This document shows positions 45,382 through 54,395 of a stretch of DNA of 64,000 nt, one piece after another. Position numbers and translations under genes: made by a program. Where the stretch lies: the NCBI RefSeq assembly GCF_014119005.1, contig NZ_JACGYX010000003.1, positions 186,001-250,000 of the forward strand, in the 5' to 3' direction. The notes beneath the pieces were generated by a model. That model was given only the letters and a program-made list of their open reading frames with translations, was not told the origin of the DNA and made no database searches. The first letter of the stretch is position 1. Every line of letters begins with the position of its first letter. This stretch comes from Psychrobacter sp. GP33. Lineage in GTDB: Bacteria > Pseudomonadota > Gammaproteobacteria > Pseudomonadales > Moraxellaceae.

Positions 45382-46134
45382 ATGACAACCATTCTCTTAG
45401 CGCGCCACGGTCAAGCATCGTTTGGACAAGCAAATTACGACCAGCTTTCAGACTTAGGTTGCGAGCAAGCACGCCTGCTTGGGCAACATTATGCGCGGGC
45501 AGAGCGCCGTATTGATGCTATCTTTAGTGGCAGCTTGGTACGCCAGCGTGATTCAGCAGCGCATTTTTGGTCGCAGTATCAGCCAGTGCTAGAGGGATGT
45601 GGTGAGTTGCCTATATTTGATATGGCGACTTCTAGCAATTATGTGTTGCCTGCGTTTGATGAGTTTAATCATGAAGATGTGTTTATGAAGTCAACGCCTC
45701 ATTTACGCACACAAGCGCAAATTGCCGCTGAACTTGCGCGAGACAACCAGCCATTAATGCGCTTAGGTGAGATGTTCGGGCAAGCCATGCAGCGCTGGCA
45801 TGCGGGTGGTCATGATGAGGATTATGTGGAAAGCTGGCCTACGTTTAGTCAGCGCGCCCAGCAAGCATTAGAGGGCTTGCGTACACAATTAGCAGAATCA
45901 ACACACTTAGGAGAAGACAGTACGGTATTAGTATTTACCTCAGGGGGCGTGATTTCAGCGATAACTGCTCATTTGTTAGAGCAAGGCAGTCAAATGGCGT
46001 ATCAACTGACCAAAAGCTCAGTCAATACCGGCGTTACTGCTATCGATGTACAACAGCCTACTCCGCAACTTTTATCTTTTAATGAGCATAGCCATCTATT
46101 TATACAAGGCAAGCGCTTTGTGACTAAGCATTGA
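45382..46134 (+). CDS. histidine phosphatase (phosphoglycerate mutase-like) protein
   Basis: 250 aa from the ATG at 45382; an ATG four codons upstream is possible but lacks a better Shine-Dalgarno. Branch-1 histidine phosphatase: the catalytic LLARHGQASFG (RHG, phospho-His about residue 10), the conserved Arg in IFSGSLVRQRDSA, and the second His expected late in VLVFTSGGVISAI, where Ser-Gly replaces the usual SHGG, an unusual change. Substrates of such proteins range from phosphoglycerate to phospho-sugars and phospho-His proteins. A perfect 16-bp inverted repeat follows the gene. Confidence 0.82.
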   Translation: MTTILLARHGQASFGQANYDQLSDLGCEQARLLGQHYARAERRIDAIFSGSLVRQRDSAAHFWSQYQPVLEGCGELPIFDMATSSNYVLPAFDEFNHEDVFMKSTPHLRTQAQIAAELARDNQPLMRLGEMFGQAMQRWHAGGHDEDYVESWPTFSQRAQQALEGLRTQLAESTHLGEDSTVLVFTSGGVISAITAHLLEQGSQMAYQLTKSSVNTGVTAIDVQQPTPQLLSFNEHSHLFIQGKRFVTKH

Positions 46135-46142
46135 TTAGCTAT

Positions 46143-46188
46143 TTAACTTTTATAGGTAATTGACTGCGTGACTACCTATAAAAGTTAA
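46143..46188. terminator. 16-bp perfect inverted repeat after the phosphatase gene
   Basis: Arms 46143-46158 and 46173-46188, TTAACTTTTATAGGTA and its exact complement, 14-base loop, starting 8 bases after the phosphatase stop. There is no T run behind it, but the position suggests a transcript-end or mRNA-stabilising hairpin; an operator for the next gene is the alternative. Confidence 0.55.
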
Positions 46189-46329
46189 TACATAATCGCC
46201 ATTTAGGTATCGACAAATATCTATTATAATATGCGACTTCAATTTTTTTATTTTTCATTTGTATTATGCTTTTCCTCCCCTATGCATATCGAAATATTGA
46301 CCTGTGTAGTTACCGATAACGGAGTGCCC

Positions 46330-47199
46330 ATGCCACATAAATTAATAGAACGAGCCACCCAAACTGCTAAGCAAGGTAGCCTGCAAGTATATAGCGCCAT
46401 TCAACCAGCGCGCTATTTAAAAGGTTTGTTAAAGCAGCAAGTGGGACACGGTAAAACGGTGCTAATCACGGGTGCCAGCTCAGGGCTCGGTGAGAGTATG
46501 GCGCGTTTGTTCGCGACGCTCGGCTATAACCTGGCAATTTGTGCCCGTCGTACTGAGCGCTTAGCACAATTACAGGCAGAGTTGAGTGCGCGCCATCCGG
46601 ACATTCGTATAGAATATCGGGCGTTAGATGTCAGTGATTATGCTTCTGTTTTTCATGTCTTTAATGCCTTTGCTAAAGATTTTGGTCAAATTGATCGGGT
46701 GGTGGTGAATGCTGGGGTAGGTGAAAGTCGCCGCATTGGTAAAGGTCGTTTTGAGACCAACCGTCGCACCGCAGAGATCAACTTTGTCTCAGCATTAGCG
46801 CAATGTGAAGCCGCCATGACGATATTTCGGGCGCAAAATAGTGGACATTTAGTGGTGATATCGAGCATGTCAGCGATGCGTGGATTGCCGAAACATATGA
46901 CCACTTATGGCGCATGCAAAGCTGGCTTGGCTTATTTAGCAGAAGGCATTCGTGCAGATATGATTTTGGATAATTTGCCTATTAAAGTGTCCACTATTTA
47001 TCCGGGCTATATTCGTACTGAAATTAATACCAATGCCAAGCCGCTGCCATTCGAAGTCGATGCAGAAACTGGTACGGCGTCAATTGTCGCGGCGATTGAA
47101 GCAGGCGTTAATGAAGCATGTGTACCCAGTTTGCCGTGGTCGATTGTTGGGCAAGCCATGAAGCATTTGCCTCTGTCTATGGTTAATAAAATCAGTTAA
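46330..47199 (+). CDS. SDR-family oxidoreductase
   Basis: 289 aa from the ATG at 46330, which has a CGGAG Shine-Dalgarno; a frame extending to 46231 adds an unrelated hydrophobic stretch. Classical short-chain dehydrogenase: TGASSGLGESMARLFA (NAD(P) loop TGxxxGxG, about residues 45-60), ICARRTERL (Arg pair suggesting NADPH), VVNAGVG (NAG), the catalytic Ser in VVISSMSAM, and Y-x3-K in TYGACKAGLAYL. A 40-residue N-terminal extension precedes the fold. The substrate is unknown; related proteins are often annotated as acyl-CoA or ketoreductases. Confidence 0.85.
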   Translation: MPHKLIERATQTAKQGSLQVYSAIQPARYLKGLLKQQVGHGKTVLITGASSGLGESMARLFATLGYNLAICARRTERLAQLQAELSARHPDIRIEYRALDVSDYASVFHVFNAFAKDFGQIDRVVVNAGVGESRRIGKGRFETNRRTAEINFVSALAQCEAAMTIFRAQNSGHLVVISSMSAMRGLPKHMTTYGACKAGLAYLAEGIRADMILDNLPIKVSTIYPGYIRTEINTNAKPLPFEVDAETGTASIVAAIEAGVNEACVPSLPWSIVGQAMKHLPLSMVNKIS

Positions 47200-47254
47200 T
47201 CGAAACTTATGAACAAGGTATATACTATATTTTTTTAGATTTCGCTGAAATCTA

Positions 47255-47290
47255 AAAGAGCCTCTACCCTAATAAAAGTAGAGGCTCTTT
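47255..47290. terminator. bidirectional intrinsic terminator SDR / fadD
   Basis: Perfect 13-bp stem AAAGAGCCTCTAC with its complement, 10-base loop, between convergent genes. A second 11-bp hairpin (47233-47257) abuts and overlaps it by three bases. Confidence 0.88.
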
Positions 47291-47321
47291 CTGTTTTACA
47301 GTACTTAGTGAAGGGCTACTG

Positions 47322-49013
47322 TTAGGCTTGGTCTGCTGTATGTTTATCACGTAACTGCTGGCGTAGAACTTTACCGATGTTGGTTTTTGGTAGACTATTA
47401 ACAAATTCAATATGGCGTGGGCATTTATAGCCTGTTAGATGGTCAAGGGCAAACGTTTTGATGATTTCTTTTGTTAGATTATTATCCTCTCTTATCACGT
47501 ATATTTTCACCGATTCTCCTTGATTATCATCCGGAATACCGATAACGGCACAATCAATGATGCCTTGGCAATCAAGCATAACGGTTTCAATTTCATTAGG
47601 AAAGACGTTAAATCCAGACACCAATATCATGTCTTTTTTGCGGTCAAGTAATGTAATATAGCCCTTATTATCCATACTGACAATATCGCCAGTACGAAAA
47701 AACCCTTCTTTGGTAAAGCTGTGACTATTATCCTGATTGAAGTAGCCTGCCGTTACATTTGGACCCTTAATACACATCTCGCCCGGCTGGTTGAGGTCAA
47801 CGCGGCTATCATTTTCATCAATGATAATGACGTCTATGCTGGGTACAGGAATGCCGATAGTGCCATTAAACTTACGGTCAGTGACTATGTTAGCAGTACC
47901 CCCAGCCACGCCTTCAGTCATACCCCAGCCTTCAATCATAGGACAGCCGGTTACTTTAAGCCAGCGCGCTGCAGTTTGTTCGGTTGCTGCCATACCGCCT
48001 GCTTGCGAGATTCGTAAGGCGCTAAAATCAAGGTGCTGAAAGTTTGGCTGATCAAGTAAGCCTTTAAACATCGTATTAACAGCCGGAAAAATATGGAACG
48101 GTTGTTTGGATAAAGTCTTAACAAACCCGTTCATATCACGGGGATTGGGTACCAATATAAAAGTATAGCCTGAACGCATACCTAATAAGGTCAGCATAAA
48201 AGCGAAGATGTGATACAACGGCAACGCCATTACCATATTGATATACACCTCATTTATTTCTGAAGTGACTGGACGGTACCAAGCTTCAGACTGTAACGCG
48301 GCGGCGACAACATTGCGTTGGGTCAATATCGCCCCCTTTGATAATCCTGTTGTACCGCCCGTGTATTGTAAGATAGCCTGTTGCTGCAATGTGGTTTTTG
48401 GTGGAATAAAAGGCAGTTGTTTGCCTTTTTTGAGTACTTCAGGAAATTTGGTTAAAGCATGGGCTGGGCTGTCGAGCTTGTATTTAGGTATTAAACGCTT
48501 GACCTGGTGAATAACCGTATTGACCATCACGCCTTTGAGTCCCATCATATCGCCCATTTTTGAGAGTACAATATGCTTGATTGCTGTCTCATCGACTACT
48601 TGCTCGAGCGCTTGCGCAAAATTATCGACAATAAAAATAACTTTGGCACCAGAATCGTTTAACTGGTGGCGTAGCTCACGACCGGTATACAGCGGATTAA
48701 TGGGAGTGCAGATATAGCCTGCGCGAAGAATACCAATCATAATTGGGAGGTACTGTGGCACATTGGGCATCATCAGCGCCACTATACTGCCTAGCGGTAG
48801 CCCTTGCGCTTGTAGCCATGCCGCAATCGCAATCGAAGCTTTGTCCACATCATCATAAGTATGCGTCACGCCCATGCAGATGCTGATAGGATGCCTACGA
48901 TAGCGGTCAAAACATTCTTCATATAAAGCAATCAAGCTGCTATAAGCATCAGGATCAATGGTTTTAGGGACACTCGACGGATATTGCTCAAGCCAAGGTT
49001 TATTGTCTGTCAT
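47322..49013 (-). CDS. fadD: long-chain fatty acid-CoA ligase
   Basis: 563 aa, adenylate-forming (ANL) superfamily. The ATP loop YTGGTTGLSKGA (about residues 217-228), the A5 GWGMTEG, RTGDIVSMDNKGY (A7) and DRKKDMILVSGFNVFPNEIE (A8/FACS signature, about 458-477), and the C-terminal catalytic Lys in LPKTNIGKVLRQQLR are all present. FadD activates exogenous fatty acids at the inner membrane, coupling uptake to beta-oxidation. E. coli FadD is 561 aa. Single gene, no FadR-type regulator adjacent; the promoter lies in the 238-base gap upstream. Confidence 0.93.
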   Translation of the reverse strand: MTDNKPWLEQYPSSVPKTIDPDAYSSLIALYEECFDRYRRHPISICMGVTHTYDDVDKASIAIAAWLQAQGLPLGSIVALMMPNVPQYLPIMIGILRAGYICTPINPLYTGRELRHQLNDSGAKVIFIVDNFAQALEQVVDETAIKHIVLSKMGDMMGLKGVMVNTVIHQVKRLIPKYKLDSPAHALTKFPEVLKKGKQLPFIPPKTTLQQQAILQYTGGTTGLSKGAILTQRNVVAAALQSEAWYRPVTSEINEVYINMVMALPLYHIFAFMLTLLGMRSGYTFILVPNPRDMNGFVKTLSKQPFHIFPAVNTMFKGLLDQPNFQHLDFSALRISQAGGMAATEQTAARWLKVTGCPMIEGWGMTEGVAGGTANIVTDRKFNGTIGIPVPSIDVIIIDENDSRVDLNQPGEMCIKGPNVTAGYFNQDNSHSFTKEGFFRTGDIVSMDNKGYITLLDRKKDMILVSGFNVFPNEIETVMLDCQGIIDCAVIGIPDDNQGESVKIYVIREDNNLTKEIIKTFALDHLTGYKCPRHIEFVNSLPKTNIGKVLRQQLRDKHTADQA

Positions 49014-49251
49014 GGTCGATTCCCTAAGAGCTAGTAATATTGTATTAAAAATAGGCGCGTCATCTTAACATAATGATAATTGATATAAATAATACCAATA
49101 TAGAACGTGAAAGTACGCTAAAAAAGCTAGACGATTAGGGAATGAGATGCCTCAGCAAAAACGGTGGGTAAAGTAATTAAGTGTGGAATGACTATATGTA
49201 ACCATAAGCAGTTATTAATCATCCATCATTAGTAATACCCAACTGGGAATA

Positions 49252-50046
49252 TCAATTAGGCAATATAAGTTGTTGCTCACGATTAAAAAACCGACGATAA
49301 ATGAGTAAGGCGCTTAATGTGCAGCCAAGCGTACTGCTCACACAAATTAAAAACATAGTGACAATTTGATAACGCACCGCCTGAGTCGGGTCAGCGCCTG
49401 CCAGTATTTGCCCCGTCATCATTCCAGGTAAGCTGACAATGCCGACCACCAGCATTGAGTTTAGCGTGGGCGTCATTCCATTAATAATAGCAGCACGAAT
49501 GGAATCATGTACCGCCTCAAATGGCGTCGCTGATAATGTCAACCTCATCTCAATACGAGCGTGTTGTTCATGAATGTCATTAATAAGTTGATTACTGGTT
49601 AAAGAGATGGCGGTGAGGGAGTTACCCAATATCAGTCCCAAGATAGGAATAATAAATTGCGGCGTATACCAAGGCTGCACTTGTAAAATCATACCAATAG
49701 CAAGTCCAGTTACCAAAATAGCGGACGCACTGACCGCAATAAAGGTATCTACTAATAGACCTTTATAGCCCCATTTTACCCGATTTTTAGCGGCGCTTGA
49801 CGCAATCAAGGTCATGATAGTCAAGATTATCAAAACCTCGTACCACTGCTCGCGAGCAAATATCCATGCCAGTATTAGCCCAATAAAACTAAGCTGAATA
49901 ATGGTACGCACTGCTGCCATCAATAGTGTTGAAGTCAAGCGTAAACGCAACCGCCACGAAATGACAAGCACCAACAATATTAGGCTGCTGGCAAGCACCA
50001 CATCCCAATAAGTTAGTAAGATTTGTAGCTCATGCTTGTCAGTCAT
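49252..50046 (-). CDS. fetB: FetB-like ABC transporter permease (UPF0014)
   Basis: 264 aa, about seven hydrophobic segments. AAVRTIIQLSFIGLILAWIF, IIPILGLILGNSLTAISL and SLPGMMTGQILAGADPTQAVRYQIVTMFLI are the UPF0014/FetB signatures. With the ATPase FetA it forms an exporter implicated in iron efflux and oxidative-stress tolerance in E. coli. It follows the ATPase gene by 130 bases, a larger gap than usual for a tight pair, but on the same strand and without a terminator, so it should be read with it. Metal specificity is not evident from sequence. Confidence 0.9.
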   Translation of the reverse strand: MTDKHELQILLTYWDVVLASSLILLVLVISWRLRLRLTSTLLMAAVRTIIQLSFIGLILAWIFAREQWYEVLIILTIMTLIASSAAKNRVKWGYKGLLVDTFIAVSASAILVTGLAIGMILQVQPWYTPQFIIPILGLILGNSLTAISLTSNQLINDIHEQHARIEMRLTLSATPFEAVHDSIRAAIINGMTPTLNSMLVVGIVSLPGMMTGQILAGADPTQAVRYQIVTMFLICVSSTLGCTLSALLIYRRFFNREQQLILPN

Positions 50047-50176
50047 TATGGGCTATCAGCTTTTAGAAGTTAGTATTTAGAAATCAGTAATCATTAATTA
50101 AAAAAGAATATACGTCTGCTACGTTCACGATGATGAAGGTTGAAAGAATAGGACAAAAGGTTATGACTTAATATAT

Positions 50177-51001
50177 TTAGGATTGAATGTCGTTTAATGA
50201 TATATCGGTTAGGACACCTGATTGCATAAGCCAGTGTTTATTAGTAAATGGCATAATGGCGTTCGTATCGTGTGTAACCCAAAGCAGGGCACGCTTCGGC
50301 TCAGCCGTTAACCACTGTGTTAGCCATCGTATGAAATAATGCGCGGTTTCTTCATCAAGTGCTGCAGTAGGCTCATCTAACAGTAAAATCTGCGGCTGTA
50401 ATTGTAACAGCCGTAGGGTATTAACCAATTGACGTTCACCACCCGATAGGTGCGCTGCTGACAGGTGTAGCAGGGATTGATTACGCCCCAATAAAGTTAA
50501 CTGCTCAACGTGCCAGTCAATATCAAAAACGCGATGTTGATGGGCTTGAAAGGTGTAGGGCAGTTTCAAGTTGTCCAACACACTACCTTCTACTAGCTGG
50601 GGATGCTGCGCCAGTAGCGCTACTTTGGCACGCCATTGAGTTGCCGGCATATCATGGCTATTTAGACGCTTATATTTATCACAAAGCCAAACATCACCTG
50701 TGGTATAAGGTACTAATCCTGCTAGCACCCGAAGTAATATAGATTTACCACTACCGGAATGACCCGTTAGTAACGTTAGCTGCCCTGATAACAATTCACC
50801 ACCAGCCGCTTTTATTAACAAGGGTGCGTCATTATCTTGAGCAGCTATTGATGATTTTAATTGCTGATTTAGTGTTTTATAGCGATTGATACTAATACCG
50901 AAAAAGCTATTATCTTTATTTATAGGCAAGTGGTGACTGCCATGCACCCAAATATTGTCAAAAGACAATAATGGGCTGGTGGTAAAGTTAGGCATCGACA
51001 A
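50177..51001 (-). CDS. fetA: FetA-like ABC transporter ATP-binding protein
   Basis: 274 aa. ATPase motifs: Walker A GHSGSGKS (about residues 79-86), Q-loop LLAQHPQL, signature HLSGGERQL, Walker B QILLLDEPTAALD and the switch His in LWVTHDTN. Longer than E. coli FetA (225 aa) because of an N-terminal extension (about 1-60, with IWVHGSHHLPINKDNSFFG and INRYKTLNQQL) that interrupts the first strands; its function is unknown. Four bases separate it from the thioesterase gene upstream, so the three genes form one operon thioesterase-fetA-fetB. Confidence 0.9.
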   Translation of the reverse strand: MSMPNFTTSPLLSFDNIWVHGSHHLPINKDNSFFGISINRYKTLNQQLKSSIAAQDNDAPLLIKAAGGELLSGQLTLLTGHSGSGKSILLRVLAGLVPYTTGDVWLCDKYKRLNSHDMPATQWRAKVALLAQHPQLVEGSVLDNLKLPYTFQAHQHRVFDIDWHVEQLTLLGRNQSLLHLSAAHLSGGERQLVNTLRLLQLQPQILLLDEPTAALDEETAHYFIRWLTQWLTAEPKRALLWVTHDTNAIMPFTNKHWLMQSGVLTDISLNDIQS

Positions 51002-51005
51002 CGGA

Positions 51006-51599
51006 TTATGACTGCAAGCTTTGCTGCGTCATAGCCTGCTTAATGATATCTTGTAGTTGCTCTGGTACGCGGATAGGACGGATAGGGGCAGCACTTGGTG
51101 CTGCTTTGTCAGCTGACTGATTTGATGATTCATGACCTTTGGCTTGATTCTGCACACAGGCGATGACGATTTTGGCACTACTTAATAGAGATGCTTTAGC
51201 GTTAGTCATATTATCAGGCAAGCCACTATCAGCAGGGAAATTGCGATGGATACTTTGATAAAATACAATACTAGCAGGCTTTAGCTCTATCTTATCAATA
51301 CGAACACTGATTAATTCATCTAGAAATATAGCTTTACGATACTGAAGCTCCACTTGGTTCACCACAAAGTGCTGAATTTGCCCATCATCGGTTTGTAAAA
51401 AGTAAGTGTTTAAACCAAGAGTTGTAAACCAATCGCGGCGGCAGTTTTCAAAAAACACCAAATGATTAGCGTGATAGACTATACCACCAGCGTCGGTATG
51501 ATTAATATAGACGTGATAATCGACTGCAAAGAGAGGCTTAATTGCTGCAGAGGTTGCTGTAGGTATAGAGGTGTGTTTTTCCGTAATGATGGTAGACAT
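51006..51599 (-). CDS. YbgC-type hotdog-fold acyl-CoA thioesterase
   Basis: 197 aa. 4HBT hotdog thioesterase: VYINHTDAGGIVYHANHLVFFENCRRDWFTTLGL (about residues 30-63) carries the catalytic Asp and the H-x-N-x-L helix of the YbgC/4-hydroxybenzoyl-CoA group. The Ala/Ser-rich C-terminal 45 residues (from about 150) exceed the usual 130-140 aa and look disordered. YbgC normally belongs to the tol-pal cluster; here the gene leads an operon with fetA and fetB (4-base gap), so it may be a paralogue. Acyl-CoA substrate unknown. Confidence 0.83.
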   Translation of the reverse strand: MSTIITEKHTSIPTATSAAIKPLFAVDYHVYINHTDAGGIVYHANHLVFFENCRRDWFTTLGLNTYFLQTDDGQIQHFVVNQVELQYRKAIFLDELISVRIDKIELKPASIVFYQSIHRNFPADSGLPDNMTNAKASLLSSAKIVIACVQNQAKGHESSNQSADKAAPSAAPIRPIRVPEQLQDIIKQAMTQQSLQS

Positions 51600-51859
51600 A
51601 AAATAACCTGTTAATAGTATTTAAAGTTGTTATAAAGCGTACTGCAATAATTAAGAAGGATGGTAACTTTACCGGATAAAACCTTCATGTAGTACAAATA
51701 ATACAATGCTAATATTAATCATACCAATCATCGGCAAACTATAGCAAAATAAACCATCATTTTAAGCAGATTATTTGCGATTTTTTCTAATAAATTGTAT
51801 TTACTTCCATTAATTTTTAATTCCCAATGAACTTTTGACTGAAAACAATAGGATAATGC

Positions 51860-52684
51860 ATGAGCCGTTTTGTTAGCTTTAATATCAATGGCATTCGCGC
51901 CCGCCCACATCAACTTGAAGCCTTACGCGACATCATCGATCCTGATATCATTGGTTTGCAAGAAACTAAAGTCCATGATGATCAGTTCCCGATTGAGATG
52001 GTCGAAGACTTGGGTTATCACGTCGAGTATTTTGGGCAAAAGGCGCATTATGGCGTGGCGTTATTGTCTAAAGTTGCCCCTATTTTTGTGCAAAAAGGTT
52101 TTCCTAATGACGATGAGGATGCACAAAGGCGCTTTATTCATGGGCGTTATGTGTTGCAAGGGCGCGAGATTGATGTGCTAAATGGTTATTTTCCCCAAGG
52201 CGAAAGCCAAGATCATCCGACCAAATTTCCGATGAAGCGTGCGTATTATGCCGATTTGATAACGTATATTAATACGCTAAAAGCTGAAGGTCGCTCGCTG
52301 ATTATCATGGGTGATATGAATATTGCCCCAGAAGATATCGATATAGGTATCGGTGAGGTAAATGCTAAGCGTTGGTTAAAAAATAGAAAAACTTCATTCT
52401 TACCGGAAGAGCGTGAATGGTATTCAGAGTTGATGGGGCGCGAGCTGACTGATACGTATCGTCTTCATTATCCAGAAAGTTCAGATTTATACAGCTGGTT
52501 TGATTACCGCAGTCGTGGTTTTAACGATGAGCCTAAGCGCGGCTTGCGTATTGACCATATTCTTTGCACGCCCGATTTAAAGCCACATTGCATTGGTGCG
52601 GGTATCAGCTATGAGCTGCGAGCAATGGAAAAGCCGTCAGACCATGCGCCCATTTGGTCAGCTTTTGACTTAAATCAATCGTAA
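51860..52684 (+). CDS. xthA: exodeoxyribonuclease III / AP endonuclease
   Basis: 274 aa, typical length. EEP-fold Mg-dependent AP endonuclease and 3'-5' exonuclease of base-excision repair. Motifs: VSFNINGIRA (metal-site Asn), IGLQETKV (catalytic Glu about residue 34), HYGVALLSK, IIMGDMNIAPEDIDIG (Asp/Asn pair about residues 151-153), LRIDHILCT, and SDHAPIW with the catalytic Asp-His at the C-terminus. Reading starts at the ATG at 51860, which is preceded by an AATAGGATA Shine-Dalgarno. Single gene, divergent from the thioesterase operon. Confidence 0.94.
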   Translation: MSRFVSFNINGIRARPHQLEALRDIIDPDIIGLQETKVHDDQFPIEMVEDLGYHVEYFGQKAHYGVALLSKVAPIFVQKGFPNDDEDAQRRFIHGRYVLQGREIDVLNGYFPQGESQDHPTKFPMKRAYYADLITYINTLKAEGRSLIIMGDMNIAPEDIDIGIGEVNAKRWLKNRKTSFLPEEREWYSELMGRELTDTYRLHYPESSDLYSWFDYRSRGFNDEPKRGLRIDHILCTPDLKPHCIGAGISYELRAMEKPSDHAPIWSAFDLNQS

Positions 52685-52821
52685 TTTTAGCAGTGTCTTT
52701 TTTAAATGGATAAAGAATAAATACTGGCAAAATGCTTTTTTATTATCTATTGTACCATTAGTGATTTTTACCTATACGTTTCTCAAAGATTCATTTAAAA
52801 CTAAAAATTAAGGATTTTATA

Positions 52822-54045
52822 ATGGCTGTTGGCAATGTTGCAGTACCTGAAACGATTTATGCCATTGATGGTATTAGACTCAGTACCACCGCTGCAGGCG
52901 TACGTTATCCCAACCGTGATGATTTGGTCGTGATTGAAATAGCCGAGTCTGCGTCAACTGCCGTCGTCACTACTAAAAATGCCTTTTGTGCCGCGCCGGT
53001 TCGCGTTTTGCGCGCCCACTTTGCCGAAGCTGCTCCGCGCTATTTAGTGATTAATACGGGCAATGCCAATGCAGGTACGGGCGCAGATGGTCTGAAGCGG
53101 GCTGAGGCGATTTGTATGGCTTTAGCAGATAAAGTAGGTGTGAATGCCAATACCGTATTGCCATTTTCTACGGGGGTTATCGGTGAGCCGTTAAATAGTG
53201 ACGCGGTAATAGCTGGGCTTGATAGTGCTGTAAGCAATTTAGGCGCTGATAATTGGCTTGCGGCTGCCAATGGTATCCGCACCACAGATACGATTCCGAA
53301 AGTTGCCAGTCAAAAAATTAGCGTTACCGGCACTGACTATCATGTTACAGGCATATCTAAAGGCTCAGGAATGATACGCCCTAATATGGCAACTATGCTT
53401 GGTTACGTTGCTACTGATGCCAATATTGCACCTGATTTGTTGCAAGAAATGCTGACGGCAATCAATGAGCAATCCTTTAACCGCATTACGGTTGACGGCG
53501 ATACCTCAACGAATGACTGCTGCGTTTTGATTGCTACTGGAAAAGCAGACGCGTCCGTGATTGATAGCCCAGAACATCCGCATTATCAGCCCCTGTTTGC
53601 TGCTTTAACCGATGTCTTTGTACGCTTAGCACAGCTTATCGTTCGTGATGGCGAGGGCGCTACAAAATTTATTACCGTTAAAGTAACAGGCGGAAAGACC
53701 ACTCAAGAATGCTGTGCTGTGGCTTATGCTGTGGCGCATTCACCGCTCGTCAAAACTGCGTTTTTTGCCAGCGATGCCAATTGGGGACGTATCCTTGCAG
53801 CGGTAGGCTATGCAGGCGTCGAAGATTTAGATACTGAACAAGTCAACGTCTCGCTTAATGAGGTGATGATTTGTCAAAATGGCAGTGTGGCTTCTGACTA
53901 TACAGAAGCTGCAGGCAATGACGTCATGAGTCGTCCTGAGATTACCATTCATATTGATTTAGCTCGTGGTGAGGCAAGCGATATCGTTTATACGTGCGAC
54001 TTGTCTTATGATTATGTCAAAATTAATGCCGATTATCGTAGCTAA
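52822..54045 (+). CDS. argJ: bifunctional ornithine acetyltransferase / N-acetylglutamate synthase
   Basis: 407 aa, standard length. ArgJ transfers the acetyl group from N-acetylornithine to glutamate (recycling arginine synthesis) and in bifunctional forms also uses acetyl-CoA. It is made as one chain that self-cleaves before the nucleophilic Thr in KGSGMIRPNMATML (Thr191). VINTGNANAGTG (about residues 77-88), the VDGDTSTND motif in the beta chain and FASDANWGRI are further signatures. Whether it keeps the synthase activity cannot be judged by eye. Single gene; xthA ends 137 bases upstream without a terminator. Confidence 0.95.
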   Translation: MAVGNVAVPETIYAIDGIRLSTTAAGVRYPNRDDLVVIEIAESASTAVVTTKNAFCAAPVRVLRAHFAEAAPRYLVINTGNANAGTGADGLKRAEAICMALADKVGVNANTVLPFSTGVIGEPLNSDAVIAGLDSAVSNLGADNWLAAANGIRTTDTIPKVASQKISVTGTDYHVTGISKGSGMIRPNMATMLGYVATDANIAPDLLQEMLTAINEQSFNRITVDGDTSTNDCCVLIATGKADASVIDSPEHPHYQPLFAALTDVFVRLAQLIVRDGEGATKFITVKVTGGKTTQECCAVAYAVAHSPLVKTAFFASDANWGRILAAVGYAGVEDLDTEQVNVSLNEVMICQNGSVASDYTEAAGNDVMSRPEITIHIDLARGEASDIVYTCDLSYDYVKINADYRS

Positions 54046-54395
54046 TAGGAAAATTTTTTAGCGTGAAAACTCTTACTGCTACTTTGTTCCTTGTATTTAG
54101 TATTAGTATTTTCCTAAATATTTTTATCAGATAAATGAAGCCGGAGAGGTACGATAGAATAACAACGGTTGCAAAAGCTGACGTTAACTTACAAAGTAGT
54201 TATAGAGCAATAGGTTTTGCACAGACTATACTCAATGAGTTGAGATAAAAAGGCTTTAACTTAGTTTTTGAATATGATTATTTTAATGCTTATGATTATA
54301 AAATTACCTAAAGTATTAAGACGATTTATTTTGATAACTGGTATAAAGCCTCAATAAGGAAATTAATTAAATTGTCAGTCATTGAGGATAAAAAA
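54046..54395. other. region with an interrupted reading frame and promoter
   Basis: 350 bases between argJ and the DUF4377 lipoprotein gene. One frame beginning with a GTG at 54063 (signal-like KTLTATLFLVFSISIF) continues in frame to the lipoprotein start but is broken by stops at 54132, 54246 and about 54309. It may be a decayed small gene or chance. A promoter at 54268-54296 lies inside it. Confidence 0.4.
54268..54296 (+). promoter_or_regulatory. sigma-70-like promoter of the DUF4377 lipoprotein gene
   Basis: TTGAAT (54268-54273), 17-base spacer, TATGAT (54291-54296): four and five of six consensus positions. It lies about 100 bases before the start codon. Confidence 0.55.
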
